NCBI RefSeq assembly: GCF_002093975.1
Contig: NZ_MSZZ01000050.1
Coordinates: 22,871 to 86,870 of the forward strand
Reading direction: 5' to 3'
Source of the DNA: Thermoactinospora rubra
GTDB taxonomy: Bacteria; Actinomycetota; Actinomycetes; Streptosporangiales; Streptosporangiaceae
DNA length: 64,000 nt
Below are positions 7,848-15,317 of the stretch, piece after piece (within the stretch, counting starts at the first letter, position 1; each line of letters starts with the position of its first letter). The translations under genes and the position numbers were made by a program. The notes beneath the pieces are model-generated. The model searched no databases. It was given only the letters and a program-made list of their open reading frames with translations, and was not told the DNA's origin.

Positions 7848-8590
7848 CCTGGGCAACCCTGCACCTGCGTACCCGTAGCGGAACGGTGCCGGTCAGGGTC
7901 TGCTGGCCCGGCGCGCGCACGGTCGCGACCGTGCTGGCGGTCCGCTTCCAGGACCTCCCCGGCCACGGCCCGCAGCCCGCCGGGACCGTCGTGCTCGCCG
8001 CCCGGCCGGCCACTGTCGAGGACGCGATCGCGATCACGGAGTGGGCCGCCGACCACGTCCGCGAGTTCACCGCGGCGCCCGGCCGCCTGGTCGTCGGCGG
8101 CACCGGCGAGGGCGCCGCGCTCGCCGCCGCCGTGGTACGGCACGCCGCCGAGCAGGGCTGGCCTCCGCTCACCCACGAACGTGACCCTGACTGTCCCGCG
8201 CAGGTACGGCGCGGCGACGGAACCCGCCTGACGAAGGAGAACACCATGACCGCCTACGCGATCGCGCACCTGAAGACCCCGACCCCGCATCCGGACGTGC
8301 TGGAGTACATGGAACGCATCCAGGCGACGCTGGACCCCTTCCACGGATGTTTCCTGGTTCACGGACCCCAGGTCGACGTGCGAGAGGGCGAGTGGCCCGG
8401 CACGGTCGTCGTCATCGAGTTCCCCGACCTGGCCGGCGCCAGGGGCTGGTACGAATCTCCGGCATACCAGCAGATCCTGCCTCTGCGCACCGGCCACATC
8501 GACGGCGCGGCCGTCCTGGTGGAGGGCGTGGAGCCGGGCCACGACGCCGCCGAGTTCGCGGCAACCCTGCGGCGTGCCGCGCAGGGCTGA
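7844..8590 (+). CDS. Fused open frame: degenerate alpha/beta-hydrolase piece plus DUF1330
   Basis: From the ATG overlapping the upstream stop, an open frame of 248 codons runs to 8590. Its first 130 residues look like a piece of an alpha/beta hydrolase (AAPGRLVVGGTGEGAALAAA resembles the nucleophile elbow, but the serine of GxSxG is absent and catalytic acid and histidine regions are missing). The last 114 residues are a whole DUF1330 domain that has its own ATG and ribosome site (next entry). I think the first part is a decayed hydrolase that happens to stay in frame with the DUF1330 gene; translation as one fusion protein is possible. Confidence 0.45.
   Translation: MTWATLHLRTRSGTVPVRVCWPGARTVATVLAVRFQDLPGHGPQPAGTVVLAARPATVEDAIAITEWAADHVREFTAAPGRLVVGGTGEGAALAAAVVRHAAEQGWPPLTHERDPDCPAQVRRGDGTRLTKENTMTAYAIAHLKTPTPHPDVLEYMERIQATLDPFHGCFLVHGPQVDVREGEWPGTVVVIEFPDLAGARGWYESPAYQQILPLRTGHIDGAAVLVEGVEPGHDAAEFAATLRRAAQG
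8246..8590 (+). CDS. DUF1330 family protein
   Basis: A 114-residue dimeric alpha-beta-barrel (ferredoxin-like) protein of the DUF1330 family. MTAYAIAHLKTPTPHPDVLE, the central FHGCFLVHG and the VVIEFPDLAGARGWYESPAY segment are all family-typical. The internal ATG at 8246 is preceded by AAGGAGAACACC, an excellent ribosome site, which is why I treat it as an independent gene although the upstream frame is open into it. DUF1330 proteins have no firmly established reaction. The gene is followed by a stem-loop at 8668-8713. Confidence 0.8.
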   Translation: MTAYAIAHLKTPTPHPDVLEYMERIQATLDPFHGCFLVHGPQVDVREGEWPGTVVVIEFPDLAGARGWYESPAYQQILPLRTGHIDGAAVLVEGVEPGHDAAEFAATLRRAAQG

Positions 8591-8667
8591 GCGCACATCG
8601 TCAGTCGCTCGGAGAGCGGAGTCGATCATGACGCTTTTCGTCCACCTACACATGGGCTGACGTGCGA

Positions 8668-8713
8668 CACGACTGGGCCGGGGAACCCCGTCGGGCTCCC
8701 CGGCTCAGTCGTG
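8668..8713. terminator. Bidirectional stem-loop terminator
   Basis: Two 21-base arms, CACGACTGGGCCGGGGAACCC at one side without its last base quoted fully and the complementary arm at 8693-8713, pair with two G-U or mismatched positions around a 4-base loop. It sits between the convergent DUF1330 and AA10 genes and can serve both. Confidence 0.8.
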
Positions 8714-8747
8714 CCGGCCGCGGATCGCCGGCCGTCCACGCCCGTGG

Positions 8748-9464
8748 TCACAGGCGCTGCCACAGGGCCGGAGCGTTGGGGGGCTCCCAGCCGTTGAGCG
8801 AGGTGTGCGCCTGCCGGCACCGGTACGTGGCGCCGCCGTACGTCACCGTGGCGCCGACGGCGTAGGAGACGTTCGGCGCCCACGTGCCGCCGGGCGGGGT
8901 GGTCTGCGTGGGCGTCGGGGAAGGCGAGGGGGACGGAGAGGGCGTGCTGCCGCCGCCGCCGACGTTGACGTCGACGCAGCTGTAGAAGGCCATGGCGGTG
9001 TCGGCGATGTTCCAGATCGCCAGGATCTTCTGCCGGCCGCTGAACCCGCTGAGGTTCAGCGTGTGCGACACCGTGGGAGGCGGCTGGGCGCCGCCGCCGC
9101 TGAAGTATCCCACCCTGGTGCCGCCGATGTAGTACTCGTAGTCGCGGGTCGCGTGCCGGGCGGTGAAGGTCCAGGTGAAGGTCACCGAGGTGCCGACGCC
9201 CGTGACCGGCCAGGCCTTGCTGTCGTCGTTGAGCGGCGCCCACCTGGGGTCGCCCGCGTGGCAGTTGCGCTGGCCCTTGGGGCCCTCCACGCTCTGCGGC
9301 TCGTAGATGATCGGCCCGCAGTTGGCGACCCGGCCGGCCGCGCAGTGAGCTTGGCGGCTGGGCGGCGCCGACACGTAGCCGTGCGCCAGCGCGGGCTGGG
9401 CGATGACGACCGTGCCCGCGACCGTGAGGAAGACCATGGACAGGAGGGTTAAGAATCTTCGCAT
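8748..9464 (-). CDS. Secreted AA10 lytic polysaccharide monooxygenase with CBM5/12-like domain
   Basis: A 238-residue secreted copper enzyme that oxidatively cleaves chitin or cellulose. The signal peptide ends at A27 (QPALA), exposing H28 as the mature N-terminal residue of the copper histidine brace; the second brace histidine is H104 in FTARHATRDYEYY and the axial aromatic is F160. After the catalytic domain comes a Gly/Ser/Pro/Thr linker (about 168-192) and a C-terminal carbohydrate-binding module (GTWAPNVSYAVGATVTYGG to the final ALWQRL) of the CBM5/12 type, which usually binds chitin. Monocistronic, with an AT-rich promoter region at 9480-9525. Confidence 0.93.
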   Translation of the reverse strand: MRRFLTLLSMVFLTVAGTVVIAQPALAHGYVSAPPSRQAHCAAGRVANCGPIIYEPQSVEGPKGQRNCHAGDPRWAPLNDDSKAWPVTGVGTSVTFTWTFTARHATRDYEYYIGGTRVGYFSGGGAQPPPTVSHTLNLSGFSGRQKILAIWNIADTAMAFYSCVDVNVGGGGSTPSPSPSPSPTPTQTTPPGGTWAPNVSYAVGATVTYGGATYRCRQAHTSLNGWEPPNAPALWQRL

Positions 9465-9638
9465 CGCTGGCTCCTGCGAATGGGGGGTGCCTTCAATTTA
9501 AAGGAAGGTTTACTATTTGTTAAGCGCCAGTGCTGAGATTTCGCCCGGTCCTCCGCCGCGATGGTAGGGCCGGCCGCACTCCGGGACGCCCGCCAGAAAG
9601 ATCGATTATGGCGCCGCGGCTGTCTAGCGTGGTCGGCC

Positions 9639-10574
9639 ATGAAACGGTGGATGCTTCTCGCGCTGGGCACGGCCGTGTGCCTGGCCGGTCTGCACGGCCG
9701 CTGGGAGATCGCCGGCGCCGTGTGGATCTATCCGCTGTTGTTCCTGCGCTTCAGCCGTACCGCGAAGACCCTGACCGGGGTGCTCGGCGTCTGGGCGGCC
9801 ATCGCGGCCGGCACCGTGTACTGGCTCTACGAGAGCGGGCTGCTGCTGCAGCTGGCCTCGTCACCGGCAGCTACGGCATCAGCTTCCTCGCCGGAGCGAA
9901 GCTCGTGGTGGGCCCGGAGGTCGGCGTCTCGGTGCTGGAACAGGACAGAGACGAGCTGCTGGCGAGCTTCGGGCGCATGGCGGCCGCCACGGGCGCCCAT
10001 GTGGAGCTGGGAGTGCTCGTCATCACCCGGGCGGCGCCCTTCTACCAGCGCAACGAGGCCGTCCTGATCGACTCGCGGGGGGACGGTGGTGTGGACCTAC
10101 GAGAAGGTCCGCCCCGTGCCCGGCATGGACCAGTTCGAGACCGGCGACGGGCGGGTGCCGACCGCCGACACGCCGATCGGGCGGCTGTCCAACGTGATCT
10201 GCTTCGACGCCGACTTCCCCGACCTGATGCGAGAGCCCGTCGGGGTGGACCTGATGCTCGTGCCCGCCAACGACTGGGACGGCTTCGGCGCCACCCACAC
10301 CGAGAAGGCGGTGATGCGCGCGGTGGAGAACGGCTACGGCCTGGTCCGCCAGGACAGCAACGGCCTGGCCGCCGCCTTCGACCACCAGGGCCGCATGCTG
10401 GCCTCGGCCGACTACTTCGCCGCCGACCAGCAGACCATGGTCGCCCAGCTGCCCGTCAAGGGCACGACGACCGTGTTCGCCTGGCTGTGCGCGCTGGGCC
10501 TGCTCGCCATCGCGTTGGCACGATTCCACACCCGTAAAGAGACTGTTACCCATGATCCGCATCAGCAGGCGTAG
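9639..10574 (+). pseudogene. Apolipoprotein N-acyltransferase-like gene, multiply broken
   Basis: Three consecutive frames together spell a degraded Lnt-like protein (membrane part plus nitrilase-fold domain that acylates lipoproteins). Frame one from the ATG at 9639 gives a few N-terminal helices (VWIYPLLFLRFSR). It then jumps near 9855 to a frame with KLVVGPEVGVSVLEQDRDE and VLVITRAAPFYQRNEAVLI. Near 10080 it jumps again to KVRPVPGMDQFETGDG, NVICFDADFPDLM and a last helix ending at 10574. Several membrane helices between the first and second pieces are missing. At least two frameshifts and an internal deletion make function very unlikely. Interestingly an Lgt paralogue lies 3 kb away. Confidence 0.8.
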
Positions 10575-10599
10575 GCTGCCCCACTCCGCTTGTAAAAGC

Positions 10600-10615
10600 G
10601 TAACTTATGAGTTAC
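10600..10615. promoter_or_regulatory. Palindrome over the arsR-type start codon
   Basis: GTAACT-TATG-AGTTAC is a perfect 6-bp inverted repeat whose spacer contains part of the ATG of the ArsR-type gene. It is nested in a second pair, TGTAA at 10591-10595 and TTACA at 10612-10616. ArsR-family repressors usually bind such short palindromes at their own promoter, so this is a plausible self-operator; the gene may be expressed from a very short leader. Confidence 0.55.
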
Positions 10616-10999
10616 ATTTTTCGAGTGGATGACGTAGTGGGCGCCATCGCGGACCAAGTGCGCAGAGACATCCTCGCCATGCTGCGAAGGTCTCCCCTGC
10701 CCGCGGGCCGGATCGCCGAGCACTTCACGATCAGCAGGCCCGCGGTGAGCCGCCATCTTCGCGTGCTGCGGGAAAGCGATCTGGTCCGCGACGAGCTCGT
10801 CGGCAGGAACCGCATCTACGTCCTCAACACCGAGCCGCTCGCCGAACTCGCCGAGTGGCTCGCGCAGTTCACCCGGCCGCTGAGCCTGGAGCAACGTCTC
10901 GACGCGCTGGAGACAGAGGTGTATCGCCTGCGCCGCGAGCAGCGCACGAACCAAACCGTCACGAAGCCACCCGACCTGCGAGAGGAAGGCACGGCATGA
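10607..10999 (+). CDS. ArsR-family transcriptional repressor
   Basis: A 130-residue winged-helix regulator. VVGAIADQVRRDILAMLRR, AGRIAEHFTISRPAVSRHL and LVRDELVGRNRIYVL follow the ArsR fold from helix one to the wing. No cysteine pair for metal sensing is seen, so it belongs to the non-metal group that is typically paired with an SRPBCC/AHSA1 protein. Indeed its TGA overlaps the ATG of such a gene at 10996. It is probably autoregulated through the palindrome at 10600-10615. Confidence 0.9.
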   Translation: MSYIFRVDDVVGAIADQVRRDILAMLRRSPLPAGRIAEHFTISRPAVSRHLRVLRESDLVRDELVGRNRIYVLNTEPLAELAEWLAQFTRPLSLEQRLDALETEVYRLRREQRTNQTVTKPPDLREEGTA

Positions 11000-11505
11000 A
11001 CCGTGAGCCGACCGCCGGACTGTTCCGCACCGCCGAAGGCGGCAAGCTGCTCCTCACCCGCACTTTCCGCGCCTCAATGGAGGACGTGTGGGACTGCATC
11101 ACCGAGCCGGAGCGTACGGCACGCTGGTACGGGCCGTGGGAGGGCGATGCGCGCCCCGGGCAGACGATCAAGGTCCAGCTGATCTTCGAAGAGGGCGCGC
11201 CATGGGCCGATCTGCTGATCGAACGCTGTGAGCCGCCGCGTCGCCTCGACCTGGCGATGGTCGACGAGACGGCGACGTGGCGGCTCCAGCTGTCGCTTTC
11301 GGAGTCGGACGGCACGACCGAACTCCGCTTCGTCCAGCACCTCGACACCGAGGAGGGCCTCGCCGAGATCGGTCCCGGGTGGGAGTGGTACCTCGACAAG
11401 CTCGCAGCCGCCTTCCACGGCGCGCCCCAGCCGGCCTTCGAGGAGTACTACCCCGCGATGAAGCCCTACTTCGAGCAGCTCACCCCACAGACCGGCGAAG
11501 CGTGA
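10996..11505 (+). CDS. SRPBCC (AHSA1/START-like) domain protein
   Basis: A 169-residue cytoplasmic protein with the helix-grip fold of the AHSA1 family. RTFRASMEDVWDCITEPERTA is the usual start, followed by the WYGPWEGD turn and the C-terminal long helix GWEWYLDKLAAAF. Such proteins bind hydrophobic ligands or act in stress response; no reaction is assigned. It is co-transcribed and translationally coupled (ATGA) with the upstream ArsR repressor, a very common actinobacterial pair whose expression is controlled by that repressor. Confidence 0.9.
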   Translation: MNREPTAGLFRTAEGGKLLLTRTFRASMEDVWDCITEPERTARWYGPWEGDARPGQTIKVQLIFEEGAPWADLLIERCEPPRRLDLAMVDETATWRLQLSLSESDGTTELRFVQHLDTEEGLAEIGPGWEWYLDKLAAAFHGAPQPAFEEYYPAMKPYFEQLTPQTGEA

Positions 11506-11533
11506 GGCTCGTCTGGCACACCTTCCGGTACGG

Positions 11534-12163
11534 CTAGCCGAGCCTGATGATGCCGCGGGAAGCCGCGACCGTCACCGCGGCGGTGCGGTCGTCCACGCCG
11601 AGCTTGGCGAAGATGTGCAGCAGGTGGGTCTTGACCGTGGCCTGGCTGACGCACAGGTGGGCGGCGATGGCCTTGTTGCTCATCCCCTGGGCGACCGCGC
11701 CGAGCACCTCGATCTCCCGCCCGCTGAGGGCGTCGGGAGCATCGGCACGCGCCCACGACAGCACCCGGGTCGCGATCGCCGGCGACAGGGCGCTCTCCCC
11801 GCGCGCCGCCGCCCGGATCGCGTCGAACAACTGCTCGCGGCCGGTGTCCTTGAGCAGGTAGCCGATGGCTCCCGCGTCGATGGCGCGTGAGATGTCGCCG
11901 TCGGTGTCGTACGTGGTCAGGACGATCACCCTGGCTTGCGGGTCGTGCTCGCGGATCCGGCTGATCGCCGTCGCGCCGTCGATCCCGGGCAACTGCAGGT
12001 CCATCAGCGTGACGTCGGGCCGCAGGTCACGCGCCAGCCGTACCGCGTCCGCGCCGGAGACCGCCTCGCCGACCACTTCCAGGTCGTCCTGGGTGCCGAG
12101 CATCGCCCGGATGCCGTCGCGGACCACAGGGTGGTCGTCGGCGATCAGGACCCGGACGGTCAT
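11534..12163 (-). CDS. NarL/FixJ-family response regulator
   Basis: A 209-residue two-component regulator. The receiver domain has the acidic pair D9-D10, phosphoacceptor D55 in VTLMDLQLPG and K105 in GYLLKDTG; the C-terminal LuxR-type helix-turn-helix covers about 145-205 (ALSGREIEVLGAVAQGMSN, VSQATVKTHLLHIFAKL). It is transcribed after the sensor kinase, overlapping it by ATGA at 12160-12163, so the two form a dedicated pair. It converges on the SRPBCC gene with 28 bases between. Confidence 0.93.
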   Translation of the reverse strand: MTVRVLIADDHPVVRDGIRAMLGTQDDLEVVGEAVSGADAVRLARDLRPDVTLMDLQLPGIDGATAISRIREHDPQARVIVLTTYDTDGDISRAIDAGAIGYLLKDTGREQLFDAIRAAARGESALSPAIATRVLSWARADAPDALSGREIEVLGAVAQGMSNKAIAAHLCVSQATVKTHLLHIFAKLGVDDRTAAVTVAASRGIIRLG

Positions 12164-13299
12164 CGCACCCCGCTCGGCGCCACCGCCGGCAGGCCGGCCA
12201 CGACCGTGGTGCCCGCGCCGGGGGCGCTTTCCACGAGCAGCGTGCCGCCGAGCTGCTCCATCCGCTCCCGCATGATCGACAGGCCGTGTCCGGGAGCGGT
12301 CCGCCCGGGATCGAAGCCGTCGCCGTCGTCGTGGACGTCCAGCACGATCAGGTCCTCCATGTACGACAGGGTCAGCGTGACCTGCCGGGCGCGGGCGTGG
12401 CGGCGCACGTTGGCGACCGCCTCCTGCGCCACGCGCAGCAGCTCCGCCTGGACCTGGGCCTCGAGCGGCCTGGGCGTCCCGGTGATCACGGTGTGCGCGT
12501 CGACGCCCGTCTCGTCCGCCAGCCGGCCGGACAGCCGCCGCAGGGCCTCCGGCAGGCCACACTCGTCGAGCGGGCCGGGCCGCAGCGCGCCCACCACCCG
12601 GCGGCTTTCCGCCAGGTTCTCCCGTGCCGCCCGCAGCGCCTGGGTCAGGTGCTTGTTGTCCGGCAGGGTCGCCTGCGCCGCCTCCAGCAACATCACCACG
12701 CTGGCGAACCCCTGGGTCAGGCTGTCGTGGATGTCGCGGGCCAGCCGCTGCCGCTCGGCCGCCACGCCAGCCTGCCGTTCGGCCGCCGCCCGCGCCTCCT
12801 GCGCGGCGTGCAGCTGGTCGATGAGCCGCTTGCGCTCGTCGCTCTGGCGGGCCATGGCGCTGATGTACCCGACCGCGATGGCCCCGCTGACCGCCATCAG
12901 CGCGGTGGTGGTGACCTCGCTCCAGGTGACCGACCCCGTCGCGTGGAAGCGATGCCACAGCCAGCCCCCGGTGCACGACACCACCGCGACCAGGCCGACC
13001 CCCACCGCGTCCATGCAGTACGGCACGAGCACGCACAGCGCGACCACCAGGAAGGAGGAGTCGACGGCGAGCAGCCCCAGCCAGAGCAGCCCGCCGCCGA
13101 GCACGTACGGCACCGGCACGTCGTCCGGGGGCGGCGTGCGCAGCACGAACCACACCGCGTACCAGGCGGCCAGCCCGGCCACCAGCGCCAGCGGGAGCGC
13201 CTGGCCCGCCTCCGCCAGGGGTCCGGCCGAGGTCAGCACCAGCCACGAGGTGAAGAAGGCGTGCTGCCACCGGCGCCGTGACCGCTCCCAGGACTCCAC
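12160..13299 (-). CDS. NarL-type sensor histidine kinase
   Basis: A 379-residue membrane histidine kinase. Four to five hydrophobic segments fill residues 15-150, followed by a short coiled coil rich in Ala/Glu/Arg, the HisKA_3 dimerisation motif with phosphoacceptor H191 (LARDIHDSLTQGF), and an HATPase_c domain (VAQEAVANVRRHARA, DDGDGFD, GHGLSIMRERM). The sensing part has no recognisable extracytoplasmic domain, so it probably senses a membrane-located signal. Partner is the response regulator downstream. It is divergent from the lgt-like gene at 13412, which may be a target. Confidence 0.93.
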   Translation of the reverse strand: MESWERSRRRWQHAFFTSWLVLTSAGPLAEAGQALPLALVAGLAAWYAVWFVLRTPPPDDVPVPYVLGGGLLWLGLLAVDSSFLVVALCVLVPYCMDAVGVGLVAVVSCTGGWLWHRFHATGSVTWSEVTTTALMAVSGAIAVGYISAMARQSDERKRLIDQLHAAQEARAAAERQAGVAAERQRLARDIHDSLTQGFASVVMLLEAAQATLPDNKHLTQALRAARENLAESRRVVGALRPGPLDECGLPEALRRLSGRLADETGVDAHTVITGTPRPLEAQVQAELLRVAQEAVANVRRHARARQVTLTLSYMEDLIVLDVHDDGDGFDPGRTAPGHGLSIMRERMEQLGGTLLVESAPGAGTTVVAGLPAVAPSGVR

Positions 13300-13411
13300 A
13301 CCGCCGACGATAATCAGCCACCCGTCCGCTCGGCATCAACCAGTCGGCCGATCGCGTGATCGGCGTGCTGCTCGATGTGCGCGCGGCCGTACCGGAGCCA
13401 GACTCGGGTCC

Positions 13412-14206
13412 GTGACCGCCATCCCCAGCCCGTCCCAGGCCGTCTGGCACCTCGGCCCGGTGCCGATCCGCGCCTACGCCGTCCTGATGCTGCTCGCCGT
13501 CCTCGTCGGCATGTGGGTGACCCGGCGCCGCTGGGTGGCTCGCGGCGGCGAGCGCGGCGCGGTCGGGGACATCGCTGCCTGGGCCGTGCCTTTCGGCCTG
13601 GTCGGCGCCCGGCTCTATCACGTCGCCACCGACTGGCGGCAGTACTTCGGGCCCGGCATGGACCCGCTGCGCGCCCTGGCGATCTGGGAGGGCGGGATCA
13701 GCATCTGGGGCGCCGTGGCCGGTGGCGCCGTGGGCGCCTGGCTGGCCTGCCGCCGGCGCGGCATCGCTCTGCGCGACTTCGCCGACGCCGTCGCGCCCGG
13801 GCTCGCGTTGGGTCAGGCGATCGCCCGCTGGGGGAACTGGTTCAACCAGGAGCTGTACGGCAGGCCGACCACCGTGCCGTGGGCGCTGGAGATCGACCCC
13901 GCCCACCGGCCGGCGGGCATGGAGGCCGTCGCCACCTACCATCCGGCGTTCCTGTACGAGTCGCTGTGGAACCTGGGCGTGGCCGGGGTGGTCGTCTGGG
14001 GCGAGCGGCGGTTCCGGCTCGGCCGCGGGCGGGCGTTCGCGCTGTACGCCGCCTGCTACACCGCGGGGCGTGCGTGGATCGAGTGGCTTCGCATCGACCC
14101 TGCTCCGCACCTGCTCGGGGTGCGGTTCAACGTCTGGACCGCCTTGCTCGGCTTCGGGGCGGCGGTGGTGTACCTCGTCGTCACGCGAAAGGCGGCCCGA
14201 GAGTAG
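13412..14206 (+). CDS. lgt: Prolipoprotein diacylglyceryl transferase
   Basis: A 264-residue polytopic membrane enzyme that transfers diacylglycerol from phosphatidylglycerol to the lipobox cysteine of prelipoproteins. Family signatures are present in order: GPVPIRAYAV near the N-terminus, GARLYHVATDW, WEGGISIWGAVAGGA, the hallmark RWGNWFNQELYG and HPAFLYESLWNL, then a terminal helix. The GTG at 13412 gives the usual N-terminus; the frame is open far upstream but that part is antisense to the kinase. At 264 residues it is shorter than the main actinobacterial Lgt, which often has a long C-terminal tail, so this may be a second copy. Confidence 0.9.
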   Translation: MTAIPSPSQAVWHLGPVPIRAYAVLMLLAVLVGMWVTRRRWVARGGERGAVGDIAAWAVPFGLVGARLYHVATDWRQYFGPGMDPLRALAIWEGGISIWGAVAGGAVGAWLACRRRGIALRDFADAVAPGLALGQAIARWGNWFNQELYGRPTTVPWALEIDPAHRPAGMEAVATYHPAFLYESLWNLGVAGVVVWGERRFRLGRGRAFALYAACYTAGRAWIEWLRIDPAPHLLGVRFNVWTALLGFGAAVVYLVVTRKAARE

Positions 14207-14213
14207 CGTCGCC

Positions 14214-14239
14214 CACTAGTTGGCGAGACACACTAGTTG
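14214..14239. promoter_or_regulatory. Direct CACTAGTTG repeats upstream of the padR-type gene
   Basis: CACTAGTTG occurs at 14214-14222 and 14231-14239, 17 bases start to start, ending 16 bases before the GTG of the PadR gene. The position and spacing fit a regulator binding one face of the helix at the promoter, possibly PadR autoregulation. Typical PadR sites contain ATGT and ACAT half-sites, which are not evident here, so the assignment is tentative. Confidence 0.45.
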
Positions 14240-14255
14240 ATGTTACCTTGTTCGT

Positions 14256-14606
14256 GTGACGGACAAGGCAATCGCGGCGCGTCAGGCCCAATGGCTGCGC
14301 GGGGTGCTGGACCTGGCCGTGCTGGCCCTCCTGGAGAAGGAGGAGGGGTACGGCTACACGCTGCTGCGCCGCCTGTCGGACGCGGGGCTGCCGGACATGA
14401 AGGCGGGCACGCTGTATCCGCTGCTCAACCGCCTCGCCGCCGACGGGCTCCTGCACGCCGAATGGCGAGCCGGAGAGGGCGGTCCCGGCAGGAAGGTCTT
14501 CACGATCACCGACGCGGGCCGGGCGTTGCTGGCCGCACAGGGGCCGCAGTGGGTGCGCTTCGCCAGGAGCGCGACGTCGATCATCGAAGGGAGCGAGCCG
14601 GCATGA
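14256..14606 (+). CDS. PadR-family transcriptional regulator
   Basis: A 116-residue winged-helix repressor: LRGVLDLAVLALLEKEEGYGY, then LKAGTLYPLLNRL-like recognition region (here MKAGTLYPLLNRLAADGLL) and the wing WRAGEGGPGRKVFTITDAGR. It overlaps the downstream HAAS-domain membrane protein by ATGA (14603-14606), an arrangement typical of PadR-HAAS pairs in which the membrane protein is thought to modulate the regulator. GTG start. Confidence 0.92.
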   Translation: MTDKAIAARQAQWLRGVLDLAVLALLEKEEGYGYTLLRRLSDAGLPDMKAGTLYPLLNRLAADGLLHAEWRAGEGGPGRKVFTITDAGRALLAAQGPQWVRFARSATSIIEGSEPA

Positions 14607-15235
14607 CGGTGCTGAACAAACGCTACATGGACGAGCTGACGATGGCCCTGCGGGTGCGCAACGTCGACGGGCGCCGCGTGGGCGAGGTGCTGGCCGAAGT
14701 GGAGTCGCACGTGGCGGAGACCGGCGAGGACCCCGTGACGGCCTTCGGCCCGGCGCGTGAGTACGCCGCGCGGGTCGCGGCCGAGCTCGACGCCGCGGGC
14801 GGCAAGAAGCCCACGGCCCACGCGGTGCTCGGCGGGATCGCCACGGGGGTGCTGACGTACTTCGGCGTGGGCCTGCTCCTGGGGGCGATCGGGAGCGACG
14901 GGGCGATCGCGGTCACCCGCTTCGAAGCCCTGGGCGTCGGGATCACGCTCGTGCTCTCGCTGGCCGCCGCCTTCGTGCTGATGCGTGCGACGATCGTGCT
15001 GAAGCGGGCCCGGCTCTGGGTGGCGGGCGGCGTGGCGCTCCTGCTGGCGGCGCTCCTGGGGGGCCCGATCCTCAAGTGGCGGGCCGGTGACTCGGCCACC
15101 TGGGTGGAGCTGCCCCGCGCGGGCGCCGCCGTCGCCGGCGGTGTGCTGCTGGCCGCGGCGGTCGCGTCGCTGTACCGGGCGATCAGGGAGGGATGGATCG
15201 TCCGGCCGCGCACCGGCGGCGATCCGGCTCCGTAA
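14603..15235 (+). CDS. HAAS-domain (DUF1700-like) membrane protein
   Basis: A 210-residue protein: the first 75 residues are a helical cytoplasmic HAAS domain (YMDELTMALRVRNVDGRRVG, VAETGEDPVTAFGPAREYAA), then four hydrophobic helices from about residue 78 to 200. HAAS domains accompany PadR regulators and are thought to transmit signals between membrane and regulator. Translationally coupled to PadR here. The membrane part shows no transporter motif, so it is better called a sensor or signalling protein than a permease. Confidence 0.82.
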   Translation: MTVLNKRYMDELTMALRVRNVDGRRVGEVLAEVESHVAETGEDPVTAFGPAREYAARVAAELDAAGGKKPTAHAVLGGIATGVLTYFGVGLLLGAIGSDGAIAVTRFEALGVGITLVLSLAAAFVLMRATIVLKRARLWVAGGVALLLAALLGGPILKWRAGDSATWVELPRAGAAVAGGVLLAAAVASLYRAIREGWIVRPRTGGDPAP

Positions 15236-15317
15236 CGGCGGGCTTCACCACGTCGTCACGGCGTCTGCGAGGGCGCGGCGATCCCGGCCAGAAGACGGCT
15301 GCTCGTGCTGCTTGGCG

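Noticed and set aside
11936..14206. Very long plus-strand frame over the two-component genes
   Set aside because: Only its last 795 bases (the lgt gene) are coding; the rest is the GC-rich antisense of the kinase and regulator.
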